Positions 8,403-26,663 of a stretch of 31,660 nt of DNA are shown here, one piece after another. The DNA comes from Paulinella micropora. Lineage: Eukaryota; Cercozoa; Imbricatea; Euglyphida. Every line of letters begins with the position of its first letter. Position 1 is the stretch's first letter. The position numbers and the translations under genes were made by a program. The notes beneath the pieces were generated by a model. That model made no database searches, was not told where the DNA came from, and saw only the letters and a list, made by a program, of their open reading frames with translations. The stretch covers positions 496,417 to 528,076 of the forward strand of contig BJOX01000223.1 in assembly GCA_009731375.1 (NCBI GenBank), in the 5' to 3' direction.

Positions 8403-9025
8403 ACGCTCCGGTCCAGTCCCTGCGGTGAATGGTGTGTGAGAATACACCCACCACGAGCCAAGCTAGCTGACACTGTCGGAAACCTGTGTCAGCTTGCTGC
8501 TTTAAAAAAATTCGTGGCTGGTATTAGTCTAAAAAATAAGAAAACCCACACTTGTGGGACGGGTCATGTGCCACCGCACACAACAATTTTTTTATCGTAG
8601 ATTCCGGTAGATTTCGGCCTGGCGCGTCGAATGCCACTTGTCACAGTCAAAACGGACCACGAGCTGCTGCAGGGACGGCCGCAAAGTTAGGTCGCCAGAA
8701 TCCTACCACCAGAAAAATCAGGTGTATTTTCACATAACAATGCCACCCGGTGCCACCTGTTGTGATACGGCCGAAAGGGGCGCCACCCAGGATATTTCGT
8801 CATTGCAGAAATTGCCGCGACTACTGCCTTTTTCGCCAGTGTCACACTGTGCCACCAACGACCACAAAAATGCAGTTACACGGCAAAACACGTATAATTC
8901 GCTCGGTCGTGAATATTCACGTCTGATGCCAATATGACAGTACCAAAATTGCAATATTAACCCGGCAGGGCAGGATCGGGACAAAGAGAAAATACGCATG
9001 ATCATGCCTATCGTAGATTTTGTAT

Positions 9026-9243
<218 letters not shown>

Positions 9244-9386
9244 TATATGTATATATATTTGTATACACATAACACTTTTTCAGAGGATTTTTCGTGAAAA
9301 GGAATTTGAAAGATTTTTACCCCCAAACTGTTTGATCATTCTACAATTTTTGGTTTTGGTTAAAATTTCCAGTACATGTTCACAGA

Positions 9387-9520
9387 GAGAGAGAGAGAAA
9401 TGAAAAGAGAGATGAGAGAGAGAGAGAGAGCGAGTGAGATGAGAGAGAGAAAGAGAGATGAGAGAGAGAGAGATGAGAGAGAGAGTGAGAGATGAAGGAG
9501 AAAGAGAGAGAGAGACTAGA
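9387..9520. repeat. (GA)n microsatellite
   Basis: Imperfect GA repeats with occasional T; simple sequence only. Confidence 0.85.
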
Positions 9521-9539
9521 AAAGGGGAAGAGTTAGCAC

Positions 9540-9798
9540 TTACTATAACCATACTTGGTGCTGTTTTACTTGGTGCTGGCTTGTGCGTTCTTGTGTGCAT
9601 CTGTATTCCCGCACCATCCACTGCATCGTTGCAGTATGGATTTTGCAAGGTGGTGCACCTGGCATGGACCACATCGTCCGATTGTTGGCTGGCTACAGCT
9701 GGTGGCAGCTGCAGCTTGGGCTGGGTAACTGCATCCATGATTGGTGGTGCAACGTGGTCTGCATTGAACATCACAAACGCCAACAGCAGTCCAAGCAT
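9540..9798 (-). CDS. Candidate secreted-protein first exon
   Basis: On the minus strand from ATG 9798 a hydrophobic start (MLGLLLAFVMFNADHVA) resembles a signal peptide, followed by about 60 polar residues with two Cys. The frame then runs into the GA microsatellite, so a real exon would have to end before about 9540. The opposite strand also reads as a hydrophobic stretch, and nothing decides between them. Confidence 0.2.
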
Positions 9799-9909
9799 CG
9801 GTGCTCTTTTGCGATATATCGCTCCTGTGCAGTCAAAAATTAGAATAATCTTCCTTTAGTCTGTATCGGTGACTGCATTCCGTCACAGCCGTCCAGTGTT
9901 GCATAGCCC

Positions 9910-9937
9910 GGGCTAGGTCCCTTCGGGGGTTTAGCCC
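9910..9937 (+). ncRNA. 12-bp hairpin capped by a UUCG tetraloop
   Basis: GGGCTAGGTCCC, TTCG and GGGGGTTTAGCCC form a continuous 12-pair stem when read as plus-strand RNA, including three G-U pairs, closed by the very stable C(UUCG)G loop. The G-U pairs would be A-C mismatches on the other strand, so the structure is strand specific. It ends seven bases before an ATG (9945) that opens a 47-codon frame to TAG 10086-10088. A 14-bp palindrome AGCTTGCGCAAGCT follows at 9956-9969. Confidence 0.5.
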
Positions 9938-10165
9938 TTATACAATGTCATTTATAGCTTGCGCAAGCTTAAGACAAAAGGAACGTCATCCACAAGAAAT
10001 AGCTGAGGCAAGTCTTTATCACGGTTGGTTAAATCCATCGGGAGCAGCATCCTCCGCACCCGCGCTCGTCGTGGACACCTTGGGTTAGTCTTCGAGCACC
10101 ACTTCTGCGAAGTCACTCATATTGATTTCCGCGATTTGCGGCGTCGGGGTAGGTTTCGGACTCAC

Positions 10166-10640
10166 TCTGGGATTTGCATTTGCGCTGAATCCAAGGTTTC
10201 GAAGTCACTCTTCGCGATCTCCACCATGGCTGGATCTGATAGCTCGATAGGTATGTTAATGGTCACTGGACTAATGGTCTCTTCTTTCGTTCTTTGTTTT
10301 TGTGGTTGGAGTCTGTAGTCTGAAAAACAAGCAAAACTTTAAATCCAACAACAAGTGTAAGAAAAAGTCATGGTTACAAAAAAAAAACCAAGAACATATT
10401 TTTGCTGCTGGTTCTCAGAAGGACATTCAGAGCAAACTTTGAAATAATTTTGTATGATGAATTGGTTGGCGGGTGTGGAAATAGAAACGAGCTCGAAGAA
10501 AATGTTAACAGCACGAATGCCAATACAGCTGAGAAGTAAAACTACATGAAACAACGTGTAAGAAATGAGCATGTGCTGTGACACAGAATCAGTGCGGTCA
10601 CACAGAATTCCCGATATCCTCGACAAAAGCCCGAAACCTT
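10166..10640 (-). CDS. Candidate two-exon fragment of a membrane protein
   Basis: Exon A (10640 down to about 10389) follows a good acceptor: a CTAAC branch-like motif, a pyrimidine tract and TAG. It encodes GFGLLSRISGIL, a hydrophobic span (MLISYTLFHVVLLLSCIGI) and a polar tail. Exon B (10319 to 10166) follows TTGCTTGTTTTTCAG and encodes about 50 polar residues (YRLQPQKQRTKEET, VTINIPIELSDPAMVE), ending at a GTGAGT donor. The donor of exon A is weak; the best fit in phase is at 10388. An upstream hydrophobic stretch near 10700-10790 may be another exon. The family is not recognised; it could be a transporter or channel fragment. Confidence 0.35.
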
Positions 10641-10789
10641 CTACCAAAGAGAGAAAGGTGGACCAGCGCAGTTAGGGAGAATATCCGTGCCAAGCGGTAT
10701 ATTGTTTCACACAAGGGCTTTTATCAAGCTTAGCCGCATGGTGGCAACGGACAAAGCAAAAAGACAAAAGGCAACGACATTGGACATAA

Positions 10790-11600
10790 AGAAACAATCT
10801 CAAGTTTCGCAAGTACTTTCGCAACATATTCAAGGGATCCCGACGAAGAGCCTGTGCTTCTACCTCAGAATATCAGTGTTTCAGGTAACAACTCTTGAGT
10901 GTCTCTTCTGACAGCTTTCTGTCCAAACACTGGCATGTTTCAGATATTGTTTCTTTGCACCTTTCTTTGACCACAGCCAAACTCACCTGCTTACAGTCTG
11001 TCGAGCTTTGATCGAGCTTTTATCGCGCTTATCTCTCATTTGTAACACTGGCATCACATGGCATCCACCGGTACCTTTAGTACCTCGCGATCGTTTTATC
11101 ACCCGTGCAACGCAGAATCTCTGTTGAAACCAAAACTTTTAAAGGGACATTATAATTGCCCCCCCCCCCCTCCGCTAAACGATTTCACTTTTTTCTATTC
11201 ATCATCCCATCTCAAGCTACTCGAATGTCTTGGCGTCAACTTGGGCATCCTCTTTTTCACACTATTATGCATCTACCTGACTGCCTTGCAGGTTTTGTGC
11301 CAATGGTATTATTGTAACTAGTAGTATAGGGTACTGTAACTGACCTTCTATTTTTACTGTAACAATTTAACATTCTGATAGACCAGCTACCTGAATGTCT
11401 TTGTATCAACTTGGGCATCCTCTGCCTCGTTATTTTTCTCTCCGTATCTGGCTAGGGAAGTAGAATATTGTAGTTTGTATTCATGAGAACACTGTACATG
11501 TAAATATGTTCTCATGCATGCACATATTTATGTAAGTACGCAGTAGTATTGGGGGCGGAAATAATATCTCAGTTTTAGTTTCGTGTTGATTTTTATTGCT
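10790..11600. other. Non-coding interval with an imperfect 38-bp duplication
   Basis: I see no gene. The stretch AGCTAC-YGAATGTCTT followed by TCAACTTGGGCATCCTCT occurs at 11215-11252 and again at 11385-11422. A C10 run lies near 11161. Confidence 0.45.
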
Positions 11601-11617
11601 AAATGAAGTTTCGAAAT

Positions 11618-11638
11618 TGAGTGATATAAAACCACTCA
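11618..11638 (+). promoter_or_regulatory. TATA-like box inside a short hairpin
   Basis: TATAAA at 11625-11630 is enclosed by TGAGTG (11618-11623) and CACTCA (11633-11638). It lies 80 bp upstream of the signal-peptide ATG at 11710, which makes it a reasonable core-promoter candidate for the surface-protein gene. Confidence 0.35.
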
Positions 11639-11709
11639 GTTTCGGGTGTCTGCACCATCGCGCTTATTTTTGCTGCAGGAATTTCGTTGTCTACTTGTTC
11701 ACGACCAAG

Positions 11710-19155
<7,446 letters not shown>

Positions 19156-19946
19156 GCCGTCAGCGTGGAACGTCCGCTCTCTCTCGCGATTACAGACTGT
19201 CAACTTAGCCATAATTATCAATGAGTTGTCTAACAAGTCGTCGAGAGCCTGGCCTGAGGCATCTGAGTTTTTTTACACTTAACGACTTTTAATAATTGAA
19301 GAACGTTCGATTCTTTGAATTGAATTGAATGTTTTTATTGATTCTCAACTTGTTTAAGTAGTATTTCCACCATAATTATGAACACAGCGAGCGGCTGCAA
19401 TAAATCCTTGAAATCTTTTGCTGCTTCCAAACTTGGTAGGTGACCACCGTAGGCTGACTCAGGACTGACAATTTGAACATGATTAGTATTAATAACTCAT
19501 TCAATTTCCTTTTCCCAGTCTGAACAACTTTTGATCATTGAAGAAGGCTTGCTTTTCGTAGAGCTCATCTTGAAGAGGAAGCATGTACAATATTAACTTT
19601 CATAGATTGCAACTTTGAGAAGGCAAAAACTTCATCAATATTAAATCGGGCCTCACGACACCGTTACTCTTATACGGCCTGTCGGGTCCATGTAACTATT
19701 AATATTGATTGTCAACAGGCTTTCAAGTGACACTTGACTCCAACGGTAGGCTGGAGACTCAGTCACAAGTCTACGGTCTACGATTCACACTCGATCGCAA
19801 GTTGCACTGATCCAAGTCTGCAACTTGACGAGCCTGCGATATTAATACTGACGTAGTTGAATGCTTACGTAAATAAACGAAGTGACCGCTCAGTCTGCTA
19901 TTTACTGGTGAGTATTTCACCTGCTCTCTCCGACACCGTAGGCTGA

Positions 19947-20031
<85 letters not shown>

Positions 20032-20393
20032 ACGCAAACACTGTTATATATATATTATATATATATATATGTAACGCAAACACTGTTTAATAAAATATTA
20101 ATACTTGCCACTAGTAGGATTGAGTGGGAAGTGTAAGAGTAAAATAGACGTGGTATCAAAGAGATATTAATACAAAAGAGGTGTGAGTTTGTGTATTATA
20201 TAATCATTCACCGTGCCAACTCTTCAAGTAGGCAGATACAACTAACTCTTATTCAAGTAAGAACACTATGGCGGCTGCATTGAGTCCTAACTGAGTATCA
20301 TTATGCTTCTGGGTAGCCTGAGTCTGAAATTCTCCTGAAATTACTAGAAAAAGTTCTGATTCTCAGAATTTTTAATATTGATAATCATGTCCT
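19156..20393. other. AT-rich interval without a gene, with (TA)n and small repeats
   Basis: Nothing coding is supported. It holds a (TA)n array at 19951-20037, the block AACGCAAACACTGTT twice (20031 and 20073), and the short motif CSGTAGGCTG three times (19447, 19744, 19936), the last also resembling copies near 26578. Confidence 0.5.
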
Positions 20394-21268
20394 TTAGAGC
20401 ATGATTAAGTTGTCATCCTTATCGAGTGGCAGTTTGACTCCCATGGCCCCGCGGGTGTAGGCCTCCGCATGCATCTCCCATCCACCTACATACCCAGGAT
20501 TGTTATTGATCTCTATCAGCCAAAACATGCCCTCAGCATCCAGCATCAAGTCCACGCCCAGCAGCTGGAACCTTCGCGCCAGCCCTGGCGCACCGGGTTT
20601 CCGGAGAAGGTCAAAGACAGGCTTGGTGGTCTTGAGGAATTCAAACATCTTGGGATAGTATGGCTGGAGTTGTTCGATATCCTGGAACCTCATTATGTAC
20701 TTCTTCATCTCAGGCGAGCCGAAACCACCTCCTCCATCGAACTGTATATGCAAGTTGGTAAGGTGGAGCTTGGCATTTTTGTACAGCTGCTCGTCATATT
20801 TTTCCGGACATCGCCGTATGTATACGTCATGGAAGGCAAACACGCCTTCTGGCGTGACGAGAACAAGTACGCGACAGTCAAACTTGCGTCCTTCCAATAA
20901 AAAAGGCTTCAAATACCGCTGAATCATGTTTTTGTTTCCAAAGCGCCTGGCAGATTTTGTGCTTCCATTTCTGCTTCCAGCCCAAGATTTTCCAGCCGAG
21001 GATTTTTTTTTTCAACCCGTTCGGGAGGTTTGAACCCCTTCAGCTCAGATCGCTTGTGAATAGAAATGCCCACTCCCCCACTTCCGTCGGTGGGCTTGAG
21101 GATCCAGAAATCATCGGTCGTGTCTGACTCAGCAGCGGGTAAGAGGTCGAAGAGATCTTGTTGAGTGTCCCAGATGAATGTCCGTGGTGTCATATGGAAC
21201 AAGTCCGTTTCACCAAAGAGATTGGTGCCCGTCTTGATCAGGTTATCCTTCCACCGCCCAGGAAGAAA
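20394..21268 (-). CDS. Tubulin-tyrosine-ligase-like (TTLL) protein, C-terminal catalytic part, one frame break
   Basis: TTL-family motifs appear in order: KFLPGRWKDNLIKTG, DLFHMTPRTFIW, FWILKPTDGSGGVGI (ATP-binding), MIQRYLKPFLLEGRKFDCRVLVLV, and the metal/ATP site VDLMLDAEGMFWLIEINNNPG, ending at TAA 20394. TTLLs add Tyr, Glu or Gly to tubulin tails in cilia and microtubules. The first half (stop near 20924) and the second half (ATG 20927) are in different frames. The second frame stays open upstream to the ten-base homopolymer at 21003-21012, so a single miscounted T there explains the break. The 5' end is probably an exon boundary: a pyrimidine-rich stretch ending in AAG precedes 21268. 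An upstream exon is not identified; the ATT array at 21412 would lie in that intron. Confidence 0.75.
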
Positions 21269-21408
21269 CTTCACGTGACGAAAAAGAAAGATAAAGATGA
21301 ACGCAGTCGCCGTGAAGACAAATCGGTAGTGCTTGCCTGCTGCAACTTAGCTTGCTCTTTACACAAGCTGATTTTTTTTGCTTGCTTGTGTGTGTGTGTG
21401 TGTGAGTG

Positions 21409-21411
<3 letters not shown>

Positions 21412-21482
<71 letters not shown>
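21412..21482. repeat. (ATT)n microsatellite
   Basis: Pure ATT/TTA trinucleotide array, directly before the LINE 5' repeat. Confidence 0.9.
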
Positions 21483-22039
21483 GCTTGTTATGAGGGGTAC
21501 ATAATCAGTGCTCCACTGATTCATGAGACGGAAACTTTTACTGAGAGAAGCTCTCTCACCACGCTCACGGCTCTTGGCTCGGGGTGGCCTCTGGTATCAC
21601 TCGGGGTGCGGGGGGTGGGGGTTATCTGAGGGAGGGGGTTGGGCTCAGTGGGTCACTGGACAGGTTGGTTAACTAAACTACTGTCGGTATGAGTGGGAAT
21701 GAAGGCGACAGGCTCCACACATTTCCACAAGCCTTGAAATCACTCAACTGCCACAGTAGCGACTGCCTGGACGCGGGGCTCCTGACTCACCCTCTCTCCC
21801 AGAACCCCTCGTGCTCACTTTGCGGATGCCATGGGGATGCTCTGGCGGAGGGTCGGGACGTGTTGGGTGCATGTGACCGGGCCTGTCACTTAGTGTTCTC
21901 GGTAGATGACTCTTTTGTAGCTTCTATCGGACGCAGGGTGGCTTGCCACGACACCTCAATGATGCATAGTACGTCACGTCTCTGGCCTGGTTACGGGGGC
22001 GGGTAACTGAGGCGGGTTCCTGAAGGCTGGTTACGGAAG

Positions 22040-22155
22040 CTATGTTATTGTTGTTGGGTTCCTGGCTGCTATGTTATTGTTGTTGGGTTCCTGGCTGCTA
22101 TTTTATTGTTGTTGGGTTCCTGGCTGCTATATTATTGTTGTTGGGTTCCTGGCGG
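22040..22155 (+). repeat. Four copies of a 29-bp repeat in the LINE leader
   Basis: The unit CTATGTTATTGTTGTTGGG plus TTCCTGGCTG occurs four times with one to three changes each. It lies between the two leader monomers and is absent from the second. Confidence 0.8.
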
Positions 22156-22472
22156 CGTACATGTTTATGCTTTTTTAAGGGTTGAGCTTTAAATAACCCC
22201 ACTCGGGTCTTCTTTTATCGAGCTCACCACTCGGTGGATGGAGGCCTGGGGTAGACTTATACGATGTTTTTGATGCTAGGTTCCGTCTCCAGGGATTCGA
22301 CTGGCATCGCTGCTTTGCCTCACCGCACTGCCTCACCCACACATCCACGCTGGCACACTGTTTCTCCTCTTGCTCTTGTACCTATGTCGCACACAGCTAT
22401 GAGCTCACGCCGATGAGTGGTTGTGACGAGGTGCACCCAGCTGGATTGCGGGCGAGCCACGGCGGCCTCGCT

Positions 22473-22481
<9 letters not shown>

Positions 22482-22567
<86 letters not shown>
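22482..22567. repeat. (TC)n followed by poly(T)
   Basis: A pure TC array and a T run between the LINE leader monomers, followed by GCTTT repeats. Confidence 0.85.
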
Positions 22568-22568
<1 letters not shown>

Positions 22569-23248
22569 TTGCTTTGCTTTGCTTTGCTTTGGGCGAGGCC
22601 TAGCTTTCACATGGGCGGGCTGAGCCTATGAGGGGCGCACGATAAGCGTTCCATTGATTTATGAGACGGGTCCCAATTACTGAGAGTAACTCATGTGAGT
22701 TGCTCATCATACTCATGGCTCTTGGCTCGGGGTGGCCTCTGGAATCACAAGGGGTGGGCACTGGGGGAGGGGGTTGTGTTCAGAGGGTCACCGCGAAGGA
22801 TGGTCAACCAAACTACTGTCGGTCGGAGTTTGTACGAAGGCGAGAGGCCCTACACCTTACCACAAGCCTTGAAACGACTAAATGACCAAAGTAACGACGG
22901 ACCGGAGCGGGGCTCCTGGCTCACCCTCTCTCTCAGCACTCTTCGTGCTCATCCTGCGGATGCCATGGGGTTGCTCTGGCGGAGGGTTATGGGGTGGTGG
23001 GTACACGTGCACGGGCCTGTCACTCTGTGCTCTCGGTAGATGACTCACTTGCAGCGTTTATCGGACGCAGGGTGGTTTGCCACGACACCTACCTCGATGA
23101 TGCACAGCGGGTCCTGCCTCGTGCCTGGTTACGGATGCAGGTGAGTGTTTGTGTGTATTCCTATACATACGTACACGTATGCTTTTTAAGGGTTGAGCTT
23201 TAAATAACCCCACCTGGGTCCTCATTTATCGAGTTTACAACTCGATCA

Positions 23249-24648
23249 ATGCGGCACCGGGGTCCCATACCACTTATGTCAGGTTCTTATGCGAAGAGCG
23301 CGGCCGCTAGTGCTGGCCCTATGGGTCAAGGCGGTAATCCTTCAGGTTTAGACGTTCCCCGTGGGAGTGCGCCTGCGGGTGGCGATGGCTACTCGGCCGG
23401 GGTGGGGTGGTCGAGTGCTCGCGTACCTGACGGGCAACCTGAATCACGTAGAGCCAGCAATCCTGCTGCATCTCGATCACCCTCCCCAACCTCGGAAGAG
23501 AAGTCACGTCCGGAAAGGTCTGGTCACGGCGTGTGGCAAGCGGTACCGCCACCGAGGAGGTGGCGGAGGAAGGTACGAAATGAGCTGGATAAGAGATGTT
23601 GCATAGTATGGGGGCTATCGCATGTCTCTCAGACAGTGGTCATGGCGCGAGAGCTCCGAATTCTCGGTCTCGGGGAAGTCGAGGTGGAATTCGCGGGCAG
23701 AGGTAGTGGGCGACATTTGCGGATTAAATGTGCGTCTTGTGAGGAGGCGGAGAAGATGGTGCGGCTGCTGCGGGAGCGTAAGTTCTTCACGGGAAAGGTT
23801 CACGTTGCGACGGGTAGGACTTTCCGGGAAAGAGAGAAGCAGCGGGCTGCACGGGGGGGTGCCCAGTATGTAGAGATGCAGAGGGAGCTTCGCAAGCAGG
23901 GATTTGGCTACTGGGTGCTCGACGTGGAAGTCGACGAGCCCCAGGGCGAAGCCTCAAGCGGTGAATCTCCCTTGGCGGAGTGGGGCGGGATGCGGGAGCT
24001 GGAGGAGCTGGGGCGGAGGGTGCAGGATGGGCCGTGGAGGGTGGCGGAGGGCTCCAGGCGGGCTCAACCGAAGCGCAGGCATCGGCATCAGCTTCGTTCT
24101 TCCCAATTTGTGAAAGGCTTCCCACTGAGGGTGGCCTCACATAATTGGCAAGGCAAAGTGGGTGCGGATAGCCCAGGCTTTGGGGAATGGCCGGAGCACT
24201 ACAAGGAGCGAGGCTGGGTGATCGTCGGAGTCCAGGAGCACAACCTATCGTCGCAGAAGGTGGAGAAGCTCCAAGTCGACGGCTTCGCAGTCCTCGGCAA
24301 AGCGGCTGCAACTGGTGCGGGCTCGCGTCTCTTGGGGGGAGTCTTGACGTTGGTGGCCAACTATCTGGCACCGTGCGCTACCATTGTACAGGCGCCTGTT
24401 CCACACCCACAGCAATTGTGGGTGAGGCTGTCGTCTGGGAGCGCGACGGCGTCGGATGTGTTCGTCGGCAACGGCTACTTCCCCCAAGAAAATCAACGAG
24501 AGGAATCTATTGTAGCCTATGAGGCGTGGCAGGCGGCCGTCTCCTACTTCGCCACCAAAGGTCATGTGGTTACGGTTGGTGATGCTAATGCTAAGCTGGG
24601 GCCCGCCAGAATAGCGCGGGAGGAGGGAGTGGTGGGCCTCTTTGGCGA
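23249..24648 (+). CDS. LINE ORF: RNA-binding-like region and AP-type endonuclease, truncated by N gap
   Basis: The frame is open for 466 residues from ATG 23249 until Ns at 24649. Residues 1-115 are low-complexity Gly/Ser/Arg. Residues about 117-205 (CCIVWGLS to KVHVATGRTF) have an alternating pattern like an RRM-type fold, typical of nucleic-acid binding in LINE proteins. From about residue 293 an endonuclease/exonuclease/phosphatase domain is seen: VASHNWQGK (metal-site Asn), GVQEHNL (QxE), GGVLTLV, DVFVGNGYFP and VVTVGDANAKLGP (GDxN). The C-terminal SDH motif and the reverse transcriptase are not visible. The endonuclease nicks target DNA to prime reverse transcription. Confidence 0.75.
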
Positions 24649-24930
24649 NNNNNNNNNNNNNNNNNNNNNNNNNNNNNNNNNNNNNNNNNNNNNNNNNNNN
24701 NNNNNNNNNNNNNNNNNNNNNNNNNNNNNNNNNNNNNNNNNNNNNNNNNNNNNNNNNNNNNNNNNNNNNNNNNNNNNNNNNNNNNNNNNNNNNNNNNNNN
24801 NNNNNNNNNNNNNNNNNNNNNNNNNNNNNNNNNNNNNNNNNNNNNNNNNNNNNNNNNNNNNNNNNNNNNNNNNNNNNNNNNNNNNNNNNNNNNNNNNNNN
24901 NNNNNNNNNNNNNNNNNNNNNNNNNNNNNN
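24649..24930. other. Assembly gap of 282 N
   Basis: The sequence is unknown. The reading frame of the LINE enters it; the 3' flank starts with unrelated AT-rich DNA. Confidence 0.95.
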
Positions 24931-25843
24931 TATTTACTGATCGGAAGTGTTTTTGGAGAAGGAGAAAAATTATAACGCTGCTTTTATTGCAATAGTAATA
25001 CTATTTGTTCTTGACATACTGCCTCAGAATTAAGTTACGGGGGGGACAACAAGTGTGGAAGGAGGAGTTTTTATTTACAAAAACGAGGCTGGAGATTTAT
25101 AGTTGACTCGTGTCTGGCGTATGCGTTTTATATATCCACTGCACCGTCTATCCGTGGGTTAATGCACTTAGTTGCGACACCCCGTAGCGTTTGTGCAGAA
25201 AAGAAATCAGCAATTATATGACGAAAATATTGCATATTTCCGTCAAAAAAAACGGGAAGGGGTACTGTAGGCATCACCCCCCGGATAGCCGGTAAAAAGT
25301 ACACTTTTTCTGGTGTCAGGTGCACCTAGTTTTTTCCCATTATTTTCAATATCGTTTGGCCGGATTTGACCTAATGCCATTTTAACCTTGGTCTGTTGCA
25401 GTTTTCTTTTCGGCTTCACTGAGCTAATATAACGAGACATCATTCTCTTTTGGGGATTTGTGTCTGGTTGTATTACCGACTTTTTTATTTAGCTATCTTC
25501 GGGGATTGTAACAAGACCATCTCTCGAGATAATTTTCACATTTTATCCCGCCGGTTTGGTTTGGCTGGTCTTAACTCGACTTCTCGCGCACCCTGACGAG
25601 GGCACGCTCGGGGGGGAGAGGGGATTGTGCCAGCCCATCCTGTCACATGATATAACGGCATCATAAGTTACTCTATGTTCCGGTCTGTCGGTTTACCGGG
25701 CCTTGGCTTGGAGAGTACGTAGTCACTTCTACGTTAGGTATTCCTCATTCTACAAGTAGTTAGACAGTTATTATATTATTAAATATTTAGTCTCGGTAAC
25801 AGAAAAAGAAAAAAAGTTTAGTTGACTTGAAAAAAGAAATTGG

Positions 25844-26017
25844 CAGTCACGGTTTCCAAGGTCATGCAGAGATCCGATGCAGATGAAGCTTAGCGGCGGC
25901 GTCCGATCATTTATATTATTAATAATGAACAGTCACGGCTTCAAAGGTCATGCAGAGATCCGATGCAGATGAAGCTTAGCGGTGGCGTTCGATCCTGGCA
26001 TTTATATTATTAATAAT
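25844..26017. repeat. Tandem 86-bp duplication with an inverted partner downstream
   Basis: Units start with CAGTCACGG and contain GGTCATGCAGAGATCCGATG and GCAGATGAAGCTTAGCGG (25844-25929 and 25930-26017). The reverse complement AAGCTTCATCTGCAT occurs at 26269-26283. The GCCCGGG-CCGAG motifs near 26038 and 26306 are also roughly inverted, so the whole 25.84-26.32 kb segment may be a foldback element. Confidence 0.6.
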
Positions 26018-26165
26018 AACTTCATATCATTCATACCCGGGCCGAGTGGCAGGACAATAGTAATATTTATGATTATCAATGATAGAGGTAGGAATAAAGT
26101 TTCAATACTTCCGCTGTAACTTCGAGTTGCCCGCACTCGTAGGGATGAGCCACACTGTGTTCCAT

Positions 26166-26225
<60 letters not shown>

Positions 26226-26557
26226 CACCGTCCCTGCAATCATCAGTGCCAGGGTCTACGGTCCGTAAAAAGCTTCATCTGCATAGGAGGCGCCTCGTTG
26301 TGACACTGCCGAGCCCGGGCCTGCGAGTTTATATACTAAGATATTTCGGAGGTCCCCGCCCGTACTACGCGACTTAGCCGGATACTTCAAGCTTTATGAA
26401 GTGTTGACAGTGAGGCACGTAGCTTAGTAGTTCAAATTGACGGTCAGCGAAATGAAAAGATTAGTTTGCTGCATTAATTAAAGGTTTTGAATCGCGACGA
26501 TGTTGGATCAAGTTCCTGAATCACTCAATCACAGTGCTTGGCCAGTGAAGAGTCAAC

Positions 26558-26663
26558 AATATAAATCTTGCTTTTAACGGTAGGCTAACAACTAGACTGT
26601 TTATATATTGAATATAAATCTTGCTTTTAACGGTAGGCTAACAACTAGACTGTTTATATATTG
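26558..26663. repeat. Tandem 53-bp duplication
   Basis: Two identical 53-bp units (26558-26610 and 26611-26663), each with CTTGCTTTTAACGGTAGGCT and TTTATATATTG. The GGTAGGCT core is also found near 19447, 19744 and 19936. Confidence 0.75.

Larger units (their letters stand above)
21487..24940 (+). mobile_element. Non-LTR retrotransposon (LINE) with two tandem 5' monomers, 3' part lost or in gap
   Basis: Two copies of a leader unit of about 600-750 bp (21487-22254 and 22627-23260) precede one ORF. Shared blocks include GGCTCTTGGCTCGGGGTGGC, CACAAGCCTTGAAA, CTCTGGCGGAGGGT, ATCGGACGCAGGGTGG and GGGTTGAGCTTTAAATAACC. Between them lie a 29-bp tandem repeat and a (TC)n-T(n) tract. Repeated leaders of this kind are known as promoter monomers in some L1 elements. 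No reverse transcriptase is visible, since a 282-N gap starts inside the ORF. Whatever follows the gap (24931 on) does not look like RT. Confidence 0.7.

Noticed and set aside
8064-8473. Proline- or glycine-rich ORFs spanning the N gap
   Set aside because: They exist only because Ns are read through and because of the G-rich minisatellite.
25243-25443. Minus-strand 66-residue ORF with basic N-terminus
   Set aside because: Plausible composition, but no motif, no clear splice partner and AT-rich surroundings; mentioned only as a possibility.
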